The notes: a model not told the origin generated them from the letters alone. A DNA stretch of 64,000 nt from Mermis nigrescens (GCA_036768485.1 JAVLUZ010000745.1:62001-126000); one strand, 5' to 3'; positions 12,346-24,700 are shown, numbered from the stretch's first letter. A program made the numbers and translations.

Positions 12346-12566
12346 TAATCCGTTTCATTTAGCTTTACTATTTTTTGAAAAAATTTAGAAGTGCTTACAA
12401 AAGTGGTTTAAACTAGTACGGTAGTTGTGATATTTTACATTATATTGGTTTATGGGGAGACATTTGTCATTGTAAAGTTGCATCACTATACTAACATAAT
12501 AGACCACTTTTGTAGCCTTGCAGATTAAATTTAAGAAAGAAGCTCAAAGTTAAATGAAACAGACTA
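12346..12566. mobile_element. GTCTGTTTCA-end foldback MITE
   Basis: The outer ends TAATCCGTTTCATTTAGCTTT and AAAGTTAAATGAAACAGACTA are inverted copies. An inner inverted pair, CAAAAGTGGTTTAAAC (about 12400) and GACCACTTTTGTAG (about 12502), gives a two-level hairpin. Related copies are at 14192-14431, 60651-60870 and, more degraded, about 44980-45213. Confidence 0.6.
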
Positions 12567-13232
12567 GACATATGTATATACCTATGAGGTAGCGGTGTTG
12601 CCAGCACCAACTTGTTGATTTTAGCTAGCCATGTGTACATATAGTGTGTTTCACACGGGCATGTTGTTGTAGCTGTCCTTCTGAATTCGGAGGGACTCAC
12701 ATTTTGAAGCAAACCACTAGCAGATAGACATAAAAAATTGTGTTTTTGAGGCGTCTTGCAGCAAGCTGTAATCATTGAAGAAAAAATTTGTTTTAAATTC
12801 TCAAAAACTTTTCAAATTGATTTCAATCATATTCAGAAAATAAGTTATTTGAATGGTTTCACAAAAGATTTTTTACCATTAAATTCCAGCTTGAGCCTGT
12901 GCTTAACCTCATTTGGATGCAACTGTGTCCATTGCACAGAAAAACAACATGAAACATAGATAGTTCTGCGCAGAAAGAGCTACAGAAAATTGTGACATAT
13001 ACATACTTTCAAATGCGCTTCAAAAACTTTTTGAGGAAGCTTTGCTAGAATTTCTTGTACTTCCAACTTTTTAGGGGGACTAGTCTCCCCCTATCCCGTT
13101 TTGTGAAATACTATAAGACAAAAAGCAGACAGATTGTGATCGCTTGATCTGAAACTAATAAAATTATGGTCTGCTGACATCTGTCAATGAAAATTTATGA
13201 AATTTTGTGACCAAAGTTTAGTGAAACTGGTA

Positions 13233-13791
13233 CAGTCAAGAACGCAACTAACAATACACATTCACTTAAAATGCATCTGGCTGCCAACACACCTGGGCGT
13301 GGGGTTTAGGGGTATGCAGCCCCCAGAAACCAAAATACCCCAGAATTCAAAATACCCCCAGAATTCAAAATACCCCCCAGAATTCAATTTTTGAAAATTT
13401 TTTTTTCGTTTCTTTCACAATTTTATGATGTCAATGGAAAGTGCTTGATGAGAAACGTCGAAAAATGGTGTTTTTATTGCCATACCATTAATTTTAGGCC
13501 ATTTTTGACGCTCGAAAAATCTTGCACCCCCACAATTTTCTTGCTGCCCACATATGGTTGCCAACCATTTTTTAGGTCTGGGCGCAACCAGCTAGACATC
13601 TGTTCACACCGGTTGCCAGGCAACTGGTTGGGTTGGCACATTGCTCAACAAAATTATTCTTTTGATCATCTGCCAACCATATGTGGAAAGTTGTGTTACA
13701 TGGAAAAAAGCTACCAAGCGCCCATCCGGTTGGCAACTGAACAACTGGTGGAAGAGTTGTGGGTTGTGGTCGTTAGTTGTGTTTGGTACTG
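13233..13791. mobile_element. Tc1/mariner-like MITE interrupted by a hAT-like MITE
   Basis: Same family as 12030-12313, with TA flanks and CAGTCAAGAACGCAACTAAC at the left end. A 269-bp hAT-like MITE (13288-13556) is inserted at a GTTGCCAA site. The intact copy shows the empty site, so the duplication can be read directly. Confidence 0.7.
13288..13556 (+). mobile_element. hAT-like MITE copy 1
   Basis: Starts CACACCTGGGCGTGGGG and ends GCTGCCCACATATG. Flanking 8-mers are GCTGCCAA and GTTGCCAA, one mismatch apart. Body blocks shared by the family are ACCAAAATACCCC repeats, AATTCAATTTTTGAAA, GATGCCAATGGATAGTGCTT-like, GAGAAACGTCGAAAAATGG and TTCTTGCTGCCCA. No coding capacity. 'Plus' here means CACACCTGGG first. 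Confidence 0.85.
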
Positions 13792-13912
13792 TAGGTACAT
13801 ACCTAGTTCAAAAGGTGTCTATGATTATTGCTGATGTTGTGCATAAATATTAGCAATGAGTTGACATATTTCTGAAGGAAAGTTGTGGCATCATATATTA
13901 GGTGGATATGAC

Positions 13913-14180
13913 CACACCTGGGCGTGAGGGGGTTTTGGGGGTATGCACCCCCCAGAAACCAAAATACCCCTCCCCAGAAATCAAAATACCCCCAGAATTC
14001 AATTTTTGAAAATTTCTTTTTTGTGTTTTTCGCAATTTTTTGATGCCAATGGATAGTGCTTGATGAGAAACGTCGAAAAATGGCAGTTTTTATCGCCATA
14101 CCACCATTTTTAAGGTCATTTTTCGACCTTCAAAAAAATCTTGCACCCCTCCCCCAGAATTTTCTTGCTGCCCATGTATG
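13913..14180 (+). mobile_element. hAT-like MITE copy 2
   Basis: Complete copy with the perfect 8-bp duplication GATATGAC at 13905-13912 and 14181-14188. It abuts the foldback MITE that begins at 14192. Confidence 0.9.
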
Positions 14181-14191
14181 GATATGACCCA

Positions 14192-14431
14192 TAGTCTGTT
14201 TCAGGAGACCTTGTGCATGGATTGCAACTTTTGAATTAATGCAAATTGATAACAAAAGCGGTTTATACTAAATCACAATCACAATACTGTGCATAATACT
14301 TGGTGAGTATATAAAGCATATAGTTTTACTATGCAGAATTGTATCACATTAGGCTGCCTAGAAACCACTTTTGTAGCTGCTCGCTAGTTCACTAAAAATT
14401 GAATTTGCACAAGGTTCCGTGGAATAGACTA
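14192..14431. mobile_element. GTCTGTTTCA-end foldback MITE
   Basis: Begins TAGTCTGTTTCA and ends GGAATAGACTA. Inverted sub-terminal blocks CCTTGTGCA / TGCACAAGG and inner AAAAGCGGTTTATAC / AACCACTTTTGTAG are present. Non-coding. Confidence 0.55.
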
Positions 14432-15663
14432 CATCATTTGTGGAATAAACAGAATCATCAATGTAAATTGACATGTATATATGTACCCATACATAGGCAG
14501 GACCAAAATTCTGGGGTAAGGATGGGAGAAATAACCATAGAATCCTAGGGGTCTACAATAATTTGCGGGAGTAATTCAACTTCTGGGTTAATACAAACCT
14601 TTCTCCACGCCCAAGTGTATGTTAACTTCAGTATACACTAGAACCCTAGCATTCTTCAGACTCTTGAATTGAATGTTTGGCTAGTTGTATGTAATATTTT
14701 TTATTTTTGCCGAATTCAGACCCCCAGAATGTAGTCGCTCTGCTTTCTAAATTTTATTACGTTGCTTAGGTCTATGTACATATTTATGTATGTATGGCAT
14801 GCATGTCGAGGAGGGGGTTGGAGGGCTGGATTTTCATGAGAGAATGAGGCAAAATGAAGGCAAGAAACGGATTAAAATTAAAAATTTTATCAAAAGTACC
14901 TACTTAAAACTTGACTAGAAACTGTATGAATCTAGGCAAGATAGGTTACCTAAAAACTATACATATCTAAAGTCACCTACTTTATGAATGCATGCAATTT
15001 CAATAACCTACATGGGGATGCGCTCCTGATGGTGCCCTTGGCCTGCTACAGTAACTGAGTATTCTGCTACAGTAACTGAGCCATAAAACTAAAGCGGACC
15101 GTTTGGAATGGAAAAACAGAAACTATTTTAAGAGAAGAATTGAGAACGGAAATACAAATAACTTTAGCAAAAATACAGTGCTCTATTTTATGCTAAAATG
15201 CATACAATTTTAAACAATAAATGACATCATTGAATTATGTGATGCGCATATGTAAGATGATTGTTGTGGGCAAATGATAATACTTTATTAACACACATTG
15301 TCAGGATTGAATTTATATAAAGAAAAGCAGTTATTAGATGTGCACAATTAAATTTATTTTCTGATTTACTGTATGGTGTGCACTGAATGCTTTGTTCAGT
15401 GCATGGCCATGCACCAAACCAGTGCCTGAGAGAAACTGCCATCCCCTGTACAAAGTTTTTGGAAGCGGCTCACAAAAGACTGCCATTGGCCCTCAAAAAA
15501 CTGTCATCCTATGGTTGAGCATAGGAGCAAAAAACTTCCAAAAATCAAACAACTGGCAAAATGGAGGAAAAATTGCCTACCTGGCAACAAAGTGAAGTAC
15601 ATACAGTAATACTTCTTTTGTATCACAATATTCTTTGCTTCAAGACTTTTGTTTTTTTGTCAT
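14432..15663. other. No recognisable gene
   Basis: AT-rich sequence with scattered short direct repeats (for example CTGCTACAGTAACTGAG twice near 15042-15081). I see no gene, RNA or element end that I can support here. Confidence 0.5.
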
Positions 15664-15824
15664 GGATATCTGCATTCTTGAAAAGGTCAGTTGTTATCTG
15701 CATCCTTTTGAAGAAGTCGGTTGTTATCTGCATCCTTTTGAAAAAGTTGGTTGTTATCTGCATTATTTTTAAAAAGTTGGTTGTTATCTGCATCCTTTTG
15801 AAAAAGTTGGTTGTTATCTGCATC
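15664..15824. repeat. 30-bp minisatellite, left part of a split array
   Basis: About five units of a 30-bp repeat (TTGTTATCTGCATCC then TTTTGAAAAAGTTGG). Element B is inserted at its end with a CATC duplication and the array resumes at 26102. Thirty bases equal ten codons, so both strands stay open by chance; coding is not supported. Confidence 0.85.
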
Positions 15825-16211
15825 AGTCATGTAAAATGGTTTCACATGTGATTTTAGAAGCAACATGCTAAAAGTAAACCAAACATATTTAGTATTCTTT
15901 TTTCAGTAGGTACAGTATTGCATTTATTATGTACATATTATACAATGAGTAAGGCAGCACGCACACAAAGGATGTGGAAGAGCGAGGGTGGAGTTGAATA
16001 AGGTCATACACAAAGAAAGAAATTCAGAGTGGCACACACACGAAGAAGGTGTGCCTGAGAGGATTCCAGTAGGCAATTTGTGTGGGCCTAGTATTACACT
16101 GTTTGGCCCGTTTTAGTCCTTTCTGCATTAATAAAATCTGTATATCCGAATATTAGTGTAGGACATTGCTCAAGGCAGGGATTTTATGGTCTAAGGATCA
16201 GGGTTGTGACA
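15825..16211 (+). repeat. Element B 5' LTR
   Basis: Matches 25712-26097 throughout with many substitutions and small indels. The copy at 25712 begins TGTCATGTAAAATGG; here the first base is A. It ends GGGTTGTGACA. A CATTAATAAAATC block (AATAAA near 16130) could be a polyadenylation signal. The bases TAT then TGGCGAGCGCC follow. Confidence 0.85.
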
Positions 16212-16214
16212 TAT

Positions 16215-16226
16215 TGGCGAGCGCCA
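16215..16226 (+). promoter_or_regulatory. Putative primer-binding site, element B
   Basis: TGGCGAGCGCC starts 3 bases after the LTR. A TGG start matches the CCA end of a tRNA primer. It resembles the sites of C (TGGCGATCACG) and, less surely, A (TGGCAATCGCG). The tRNA is not identified. Confidence 0.5.
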
Positions 16227-16699
16227 TACAAACTAATTTGGATTTCCATCACAAGCGAATTTGGATTCCGACGCATACAAATGGTAACACCATGCACATA
16301 ATCATACACACAACTAAAAATCTTTAGCTATACAGTCATTTTTACTGTATACACCCATAATACATAAGCATAAATTGAAACATTTCTGGCATTTTTCTCT
16401 TTAGATTGTATACAAAAATTGAGCTTCAATAAGTACAATTGAGAAAAAAAGCAGTATAAATTTATTCAAAAAGAGACTATTTCTGATCAGTTTCAACACA
16501 TAGCGAATGAATCAAAAACAGAAGCATTGAAAAATATTGATCAAAAGTACAAAAGGGTAGAAGCAGACAAACTCGAAAGAATTATTCAAAAAAACTTAGG
16601 GTGCAGTGGTGGGAGAGTAATTTAGAGATGCTCAAAATCAAGTTGCTACCACTGTAATAGACAATATTTGTCTAAATAACTTCCGAAATAATTTCGGAT

Positions 16700-17570
16700 T
16701 AACAATCCGGCCACCTATCCCCTCTTTTGGTAGTCTGGGAGAACATTTTGGGACTGGATTTCGGAATTCAAACAATTTGTCGCTTTACAAAATATCAAGG
16801 ATACCAACCAAAATTTGAAAATTGCATCCCTCAAATCTTTTTTAACCGGACCAGCACTTGCTTTAATTGATGAATTAAAGAATACACATAATGCACACTT
16901 GACATACCAGTTATGTATTACTACACTACAAAATGCATTTCCAGACCACAGAGATGCAGATATACAACAACATTGGTTAATTGAACGTAAGCAAAAATGG
17001 TCCAAAACAACAGCAGAATTTCTTTCAGATTTGAAAAAATTGGCACAATTTTTGTATCCAAATTTGCAGCAAAATAATAGAGACACAATAATAAAACCTC
17101 TTTTTGCAAGGCATTTTAAGCACACCTGAGGCGTGGGGGGTTGGGGGTATGCAGCCCCCCAGAAACCAAAATACCCCCCCAGAAATCAAAATACCCCCCC
17201 CCAGAATTCAATTTTTGAAATTTTTTTTCGTTTTTTTCGCAATTTTTTGATGCCAATGGATAGTGCTTGATGAGAAACGTCGAAAAATGGTGTTTTTATC
17301 GCCATACCACCATTTTTAAGGCCATTTTTCGACCTTCAAAAAATCTTGCACCCCTCCCAGAATTTTCTTGTTGCCCACGTATGATTTTAAGTGATGTTTG
17401 TGAAGCCATAAAATTTCGCGAATTTGCAACTTTAAATGATATTCTACAAGCCGCTAATTATGTAGAATCTCAAATTTTGAGGGACAAGTTTTTGCAAACT
17501 AATTTTCGGAGAGCACCAGAGCCTATTTGCACTAACATTAATGCAGAAAATGCAATGACAAAGTAGCACA
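16700..17570 (+). pseudogene. Element B gag, split by a MITE
   Basis: The frame 16815-17129 carries a capsid-like segment (LKSFLTGPALALIDEL, then FPDHRDADIQQHWL and LSDLKKLAQF) like Ty3 gag. After the MITE at 17121-17383 the coding similarity resumes (ILSDVCEAIKFREF, YVESQILRDKF) to 17566. The ATTTTAAG duplication marks the exact interruption. The same blocks appear in element A at 6719-6015. Upstream, 16440-16810 has gag-like sequence in broken frames. Confidence 0.7.
17121..17383 (+). mobile_element. hAT-like MITE copy 3, in element B gag
   Basis: Starts CACACCTGAGGCG and ends GCCCACGTATG. Perfect 8-bp duplication ATTTTAAG at 17113-17120 and 17384-17391. Confidence 0.9.
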
Positions 17571-17911
17571 TCAGCTACAGCTACTCACTTACTAAAAACC
17601 CGCTTCCACACTTAAGCATAGGCATAAGGTGGACATGCATAAAATAAATACAAATAGTATATTTTAGTTGATTAAAACATCATTTTAGGACTGTAGTAGC
17701 TGATTAAAAAGCAGAAGCCCACCAATCCTGTACTAATCATTGGCCAACACTTTTTTATAATTTAAGTTTTTATGTGATAATCATGAAAATTTGCTAATTT
17801 TTTAGGATGTATAATTTTATTTACTAGCTTGAATATTTTGAATGATGTAACTAGGTCTAAAATGACGCTAGACAAAGTTTTGTAGTCATACAAAACATAC
17901 AATGAAATAAA

Positions 17912-18388
17912 TTGCAAAAAAGTGATCGGCTAGGCGCCATCCTAGTTCACATGAACGTGAGGGTTAAATGCCAACACTGCTCTCAAACAGGGCACAAATC
18001 AGAGCTATGCAGGCAGAGACCGCCAGCAATTTTCTGTTATAAATGCCATCAATCTGGGCACTTATCTCGCACATGCCCACAACGTATAAGCAGTACCCCC
18101 AGAGTTGCATCTCAAAACCACCCTCAAAACACTAACACATTTTTGAGACCTCCAAGGAACACATTGCATGATTTTCTGCAGACACAAGATGTGAACAATA
18201 TAAATCATGATATAGATTACCCACAGATCAATCAATACCCACAAATCAATCCACTTCATTTGATTCAGAAATCAATATGCAACACTGTTGAATCTGATTT
18301 CAAGAATGAATTAAGCAACACGCTTAAAAACAAACAGTCAAACGACAATTATATTTTGTTACTTGATTTTCCAATAATTCCAATATAG
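17912..18388 (+). pseudogene. Element B nucleocapsid with two zinc knuckles
   Basis: This 158-codon frame contains two CX2CX4HX4C knuckles in tandem, CQHCSQTGHKSELC and CYKCHQSGHLSRTC, the RNA-binding nucleocapsid signature of retroelement Gag. It ends in an Asn- and Gln-rich tail. It is separated from the rest of gag by about 340 bp of non-coding sequence (17570-17910), possibly another small insertion. The envelope-like unit follows after the piggyBac-like insertion. Confidence 0.75.
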
Positions 18389-18762
18389 ACATTGAGACTG
18401 TCAAATTTATTTTGGATAGTGAATAGGACAAAGAGCCCTCAATCAAGTCGGCGCCACTTGCCAAAAATATGACAAAGATTACACTGATGAACAACAAAAA
18501 ATCAGCAACGACAGAGCAAGCACCGACAGAGCAGGCAAAGCACACAATGTACCCACCATTGCGTCTGGTGAAATTATTGACGTCTTCAATTACCGCAACT
18601 CCTGCACCTGAAATTACCCCAACATTGGAGCCTGGTATGTGGCAACCGCAAAAATCCGTACATTGTAGCCAATGCTGAGGCGCATGCTTTTACTGCTGCC
18701 AATGTATAAACAAGGTACACAGCATGCAATTAACAATCTATTCTGTTTCTTACGACCTTTAA

Positions 18763-20428
18763 TCTTTTAAAGTCCGCTCTATGATGCAGATGTGCTACAG
18801 CAATGCAATCTTAATATGTTTCAAATCTGTAAAATGTAAAAGACTGTATGCAAAAACCAGAGCAAAAGCTCTCCTCTCTATCATGTTGTTCATATGTTCC
18901 CATTTGGGAACGTTGGCTTCTCGGGAACATTTTTGTCAAATTTCATGTTCTGTTATGTTTTGCAAAACATAAGATTAAAGCAATCTGCTACAAATATTGA
19001 TATCACAAGTGATCTAAACTGTCAAATTGTCGAATAGAGAGCCTACAAGGGTGTGGTTTTGAGTGTTTGAAACCTGATGGGTACCATAAACCTCAGAGAA
19101 ACCAAGAAACTTTTAGTAGACACCATAACTTTATATTTGTTTTTTGTTAGATTTGCTTACTTTCCAGATAACATTAAATAATGTCTAGCTATGATGAGTA
19201 AAAAGTTATAATCTGTATTTTCTGCATTTTCTGGATGTTTCAAAATTTATTGGTTTTCTCATTTCTACGCTGTTGAACTAATGCACGTGATCTCAGAGCT
19301 ATTTACACTGCATTGATGTATATGTCGGTATACTAAAAATTAGAAACCATGAATCGAAATTTGGGATATTATAGGAAGTCAGGGTGTAATATAGTCAATT
19401 TGGCAATTTCATACATTTTTCAATAAGTAAAATTTTACAGTGAATTAAAGTAAGTCATAAAATCATACATTTACCCTATTCGGATATTTACCTATTCGCA
19501 GTTGTTATTGATAGTCCAATAAACTCACACTCAAAGGTTAGTTATGTTGCTAGCATGCTTCTGAGCTATTGAAAAATGTTAGCAATCAGTAGTTATATAA
19601 AGTTTGATAAAGTGCAGTGCAAGTTCTACAGATCAAAAACACATGATATTGTGCATGAATTCACGAAAAATTTGTCTCTAGGCCTCTAAAGATTCATGGC
19701 TCTGTAAGTTATAGTAAAAAATTCAAGCAAAGTATGTAAGGTAGAGCAGGTAATTTCTGCAAAAGCACCTAAAATTATTTACAGAAACACTTGAATTTTT
19801 GCCTAAAAACTGCTAGAAATCAAGAGCTACATTGCTGTGTAATTGTAACACATAGAATCAAGTAAATAATCCTATAAACCTGCATTTAATATTTTGAATA
19901 TGTGCATTGGAGTCATACCAGAATGCTTTTTGAGCTCTAGAAAATTGAAGGAAGGCATGAGAGGTCACTAAAGAGCATCATCAAGGTTACATATGCAGCC
20001 CCATAGATTTTGTTCTCTTTCCAGGAATTATATATTTTTGCACTCCTAGGAGCCAACGTTCCCAAATGGGAACATCAATATAAATTTAACCATAACTTTT
20101 GATGAACAACTAAATAAAAATGAATAAGATACCAAAATGATCAGAAAACCTCTGCAAACATGACTGCATTACATTTGGCTCAAAAATTTTGTATGTCAAT
20201 TGACATTATGCAAATTTCTAAACATGACAAACTTTCGCTATTTTTGTCTAACTTAAGACAGTATGAGCGTAGCATATACTCATTATTAAGTTTTAAAATT
20301 GCTTTCACAGGATATGCAAAGATCTTGTTTCTCATCCAAAACAAGTCTCATTTAAATTAGATGAGTTGTTGTTTTGCAACAAAATTTTGAAAATATGTTC
20401 CCGATTGGGAACGTTGGCCACTAAAAGG
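18763..20428. mobile_element. piggyBac-like non-autonomous element
   Basis: TTAA occurs at both borders (18759-18762 and 20429-20432). The left end reads TCTTTTAAAGTCC and the right end, reversed, CCTTTTAGTGGCC, a plausible imperfect inverted pair. TTAA targets are typical of piggyBac. The interior carries near-palindromes of form GTTCCCAWWTGGGAAC at 18895, 20059 and 20397, each next to GTTGGC or its complement. No transposase frame is seen. It sits just before the envelope-like unit of element B. Confidence 0.55.
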
Positions 20429-20473
20429 TTAAGCAAAAACTCGTTTTGTTAAAAATTAACAATTTGTCCAAAA

Positions 20474-22420
20474 TTTAGGGGTGGTCATCCCATTGAAATT
20501 TTGCAAAATATTACGTGTAAATTACCAACATCAGGCATTAAAACACATGGGTGTGGGGGTTGGGGGTATGCACCCCCCAGAAGTTGAAATATTCCCCCAG
20601 AAATCAAAATACCCCCAGAATTCAAATTTTGAAAAATTTTTTGCTTCTTTAGCAATTTTTGATGCCATTGGATAGTGCTCAACAAGAAATGTCAAAAATG
20701 GTGTTTTTTTTGTTATACAGTCACTTTTGAGACCATTTTTTGACCTTTGAAAATTTTTTCACACCTTATCCCAGAATTTTGGTGCTGCCCACCTATGGGC
20801 ATTACCCCTACAGTGCTCAGTGCAGTTGTTTTCATACCCCAGGTTAAACCCAATAATACATTTGCTCATAAATGTAGTGTAAAGAAGCAAACAGCATGTA
20901 CTTATACAAGTTTTTTATGGAGGAGAAGGAATTGTAGCAGACATAACAAATTTCAAAATTGTAATGCCTCAAATTTGTCAAAAAAATGGCAATAAACAAA
21001 ATTTTTTTCGATCAAAATCTTACAAATGTACATGCAGATATTTGGTTCACACTAAACTTGTTGCAAGTTTCTTTTTCTTGGTGTTGCAAATTGTGTTGTG
21101 AAGAAGTCAAAAATGCAGTTGTCGAATTTGGGCATGTAGCAACACAAGACGGAAAAACTTTGATGAGCAATTTAGGTGATGTTGGAGGGTGTTTACCCCA
21201 ATGCCGGATTTTGTAGTTCAAGCGAACATATAATTAAATGGGATAAATGTAAATTAAAGCAAGCAGAATGTCCATTTGAGATAAAAGGCATGTATAATAT
21301 TTTGTTGAGTGAGTCTAACATTGTCATAGAAGCTTATGCAAGGGACATTTTTAGTAAAACATGACTATTTTTTGATAAAAGATGTCATTCACTAAACGGT
21401 TCAATTGAAACGCACTAAGGCATTTTAATTTACACCAGCTTTAATAAATCGCAAATTCTGATGCAGAAAATGGCAGAAGTTTTTGAGCAAAGCTCTTGGT
21501 TCTATGAAACAGACCCCAAGGACCCCATAAATGCAAAATTAATTAATTTATAGCATAAAATATTACAATATGAATTGCAAAATTTTTGTAATGTATAGTT
21601 AGAACTTTGCATGCAGGCCCAAAGACATTCAGACGTGGTGTGACAAATTTTGAAGCTTGACGCCACTCTTGGGGCCTGTGTCTTTTTGCAATGTACCGAT
21701 GTAATGGCTGAATTCCAAGGCAAAGCCCTGATTTTTTGGGTATGCACACCTGTGCAGATTAGCCATATAAATAAGGATTTTGAGTTAACAGTATATGTTA
21801 CACATTTCTACCTGTCAAATTTGACAATCGGACTTTTTTCATGATACCCGGAAGCATGGACTTAACTTCAAATAGTCCTCACAATATCATGTAAAAACAA
21901 GAAAACAAGAGGACCGCTAATTTTAAGGAAAATGTAAATTTTCGACTAATTTTGGGTAAGTGCATGTCACATTTGTACCTGTAAACATATTTTGAAATGA
22001 CAACTTTTCGCTTTTCAATTTTGATGCCTCAGCAATATTTGAAAGTCATGAAAGTTCATCAGATAGTCATAATCCGCAACAATATATTTGTCGTAATCAC
22101 CACATTGAAAAAATTCTTAGTAAGTTAGTGAATTACACAGCAGAAATGTCCTTACACCCGGACAGTTTGTATGAAACTTTAGAAGGAGGTGGGAAAGCCT
22201 TAGGTAATGTAGTCACTGGAGCAGGTGAAGTGATCAAATATGTTATCTATGAGGTGCAAAAAAGGCACAAAGGAAGCATTTTATAGCTTATTAAAAAGGA
22301 CCATTACAAAGTACCATCAATATTATCATTGCAATTGTGACCATTGCATGTTTAATTTATTGTTTTACTGGTGTCGCATGCATTTGGGTATTTGTACATT
22401 CCATTGTACTCATCTGTTCA
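20474..22420 (+). pseudogene. Element B envelope-like glycoprotein remnant
   Basis: Broken plus-strand frames hold the same ordered blocks as in A, C and D. There is a CPKFRGGHPIEI motif near 20470-20510 (compare CDRFQGGHAVLVP in C), interrupted by a MITE. A Cys-containing region follows at about 20880-21000, then W.KCKLKQAECPFEIKG (about 21240-21290), LDATLGACVFLQCTD (about 21650-21700), AEMSLHPDSLYETLEGGGKA (about 22140-22200) and a hydrophobic anchor (NIIIAIVTIACLIYCF) near 22320-22380. Many stops interrupt it. The first hydrophobic segment is not visible, probably lost at the insertion. Confidence 0.6.
20544..20797 (+). mobile_element. hAT-like MITE copy 4 (variant subfamily)
   Basis: Starts CACATGGGTGTGGGGG and ends GGTGCTGCCCACCTATG. 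This variant has AGAAGTTGAAATA and GGTGCTGCCC instead of the main family's ACCAAAATACC and CTTGCTGCCC. Flanking GGCATTAA and GGCATTAC suggest the duplication with a 2-base offset on the left. Confidence 0.75.
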
Positions 22421-22589
22421 TTGAACTTTCATCATCACATAATCTTCAAAGCCTCTCTTTAGGCCAAGTGCTTTTGAAACTGAGTAAGACAAACGCGGAT
22501 GCAAAACTTCAGTCAGTAAGTATTCTGCCAATTCATACTAAAATAAGACGTTTGCCTTTTATATCGTAATAATAAATGATACAATATGC

Positions 22590-22740
22590 ATTGAAGCTAT
22601 GCTAAATACTGGCGCTTCAGATTCTTTAATTGATACTTTGATTCTTAAACTTATTTCTGATGTCAAGATTTTACCTACATCCACAAAAGCTTTGACAGCT
22701 AATGAAGCTTACCGATACCATTAATAGGTTGCGCTTTTAT
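22590..22740 (+). pseudogene. Element B protease remnant with dead active site
   Basis: The sequence reads IEAMLNTGASDSLID, aligned with AMLDTGSEITLI in C and ALIDSGASYSLID in A. The catalytic Asp of the D-T-G loop is Asn here, so it would be inactive even if translated. A stop follows within about 40 codons. Confidence 0.6.
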
Positions 22741-22949
22741 AACACTAAAGTAGCCAACATTGAAGAAACAATAATAGTTCAAGTTCAAGAAAAATATATG
22801 GCCGCTAATCTTATATTAAGCCAAATTTGTTGACCAGTTTCAAGATTTATTTTTTTAACAACGAGCAAAATTACATGAAATTAGGTGAATTTTGAGTCCC
22901 ATGCAATGGACTTTTCTTTAATCCACCCAAAAATAGAGGGGCTATCTAC

Positions 22950-24700
22950 TTGGACAACATATTAATTTTACCTGCAAATAGCATAACAGAATTCTCAGTC
23001 CCAGTAGCCAACATGTATAAGATCGCTTCATCCATTCAATTTTTACCAACAGAATTATGTTTCAAAAAAACTAATCCTTGTTTTGCTCCTAGTATCTCAA
23101 AAATCCATGACAACCGCATTCATATTTCATTTTATACCCACAGAAAAGCCAAATTATTTTATTTAGAAATATGCACCTTGGAAACATTAAGGCATATAAT
23201 GATGCAAAAATATGCATAAATTTGTGTAACTCAAGCATTGAGGAAACTGAAAACAAAAAGCTTTTGAGTTGGCTTGCTGAAAAGGTGAACTTGAGTCAAA
23301 CTGACATGTCATACATGCAAAAACTCATGTTTCTTCAAATTCTAGTGAATTATCCAACTTCATCCGCAATGTGCAAAATGGATTCTGGGCGGACAAAGCT
23401 TTTCGAACACACTATTGACACAGGAGACAGTAAGCCCATTTGTGGCCCAATTTTTGTATTTCACCCAAAGAAGATGGAATTATTCAAGAAGAAGTCAAAA
23501 ATTAGAGAAAGCAGGCATGATTAAAATTCAATCACCATGGTGCACAAACACAGTATTAGTTCATAAAAAGGATAGCGTTACTGCCTATGCATGGATTTTT
23601 GAGCTCTGAAAAGTGTTACAAAAAAGTTAGTCTTCCCATACCGTGAATTGATAGCATTTTAGGTTCACTGAATGGCGCTAAGTATTTTACATCGCTCGAC
23701 CAAGCTAACACGTATTTTGCAGTGCCTATAGCTTCCTCCAATTCAGAGAAAGCCACATTTTCAGCACCACAAGGTCTCTTTGAATTTAAAGACTTACTTT
23801 TTGGTTCAACAAATGCATCAGCATCATGCTGAGCGCCTTATGAATATTTTGTTAGCAGGTTTGCAGTGGAATACCTGTCTAGTGTACTTAGATGACGTTT
23901 TAGTATTTGGCAAAGATTTTGCAGAGATGCTGCAAAGACTTGATTCAGTTTTATCGCACTTGAACAAAGCAGGTCTGACATTGCGCGTTGAAAAATGTAA
24001 ATTTTTTCTGACACAAATAAAATTTTTAGGGCATGTTATTTTGTCAGAGGGCATTTCACCCGATCCACACAAAATTAAGGCTATCATGGGAATACCAACA
24101 CCTATGTGCGCAAAAGAAGTTAAATCGTTTTTAGGGCTCCCATCTTACTACAGGTGTTTCATTGAATATTGCTCACAAATTTTGTTTCCGCTCACCCAGC
24201 TTCTTAGAAAGAATGCACTTTTTGTTTGGGGACCGGAGCAGAAAAACGCATTTAAAACTCTTAAAACGCATTTTATTTCAGCTACTGCATTACAACATCC
24301 TGATTTTAATTAGCCATTCATCTTGCAGACCAACACCTCTTATAGGGAAATTGGGGCCGCTTTGAGCCAAATCGGGGCAGATAATAATGAGCGCAAGTAG
24401 CTTATGCAAGCAGGAGTCTTAAACCTGCTAAATTAAACTATGCAGTGACAGATTTAGAAACATTAGCACTTTTTATGTTTTTGAATACTTCCACGCGTAT
24501 CTTTTTCAGCAGAATGTAATTGTACAGCCAGACCATAAAGGAGTAAAGTCAATTCTTGCTAAGGAAAACCCCTTGGGAAGAATAGCACGTTGGCAATTGG
24601 CCCTGTCTGCATACAAGTTAGACATTCAAGCTTGAAAAGGTACACAAATTTGCAATGCCGATGTTTTATCAAGATTTCCTAGCACAGATAAAATGGAAAC
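22950..24700 (+). pseudogene. Element B RT-RNase H remnant
   Basis: Connected frames: 22950-23219 and 23171-23524 match the segment before RT. At 23780-24313 a 177-codon frame has CLVYLDDVLVFGKDF (YLDD catalytic box), LRVEKCKFF, KFLGHVI and VKSFLGLPSYYR, the Ty3 RT palm and thumb. RNase H pieces follow to about 24680 in shifted frames. Stops near 23610 and elsewhere break it. No integrase zinc finger or DDE motif can be found downstream. Confidence 0.75.

Noticed and set aside
13391..13834. 147-codon frame across 13391-13834
   Set aside because: It runs through the hAT-like MITE into the mariner-like MITE, with no motif of its own.
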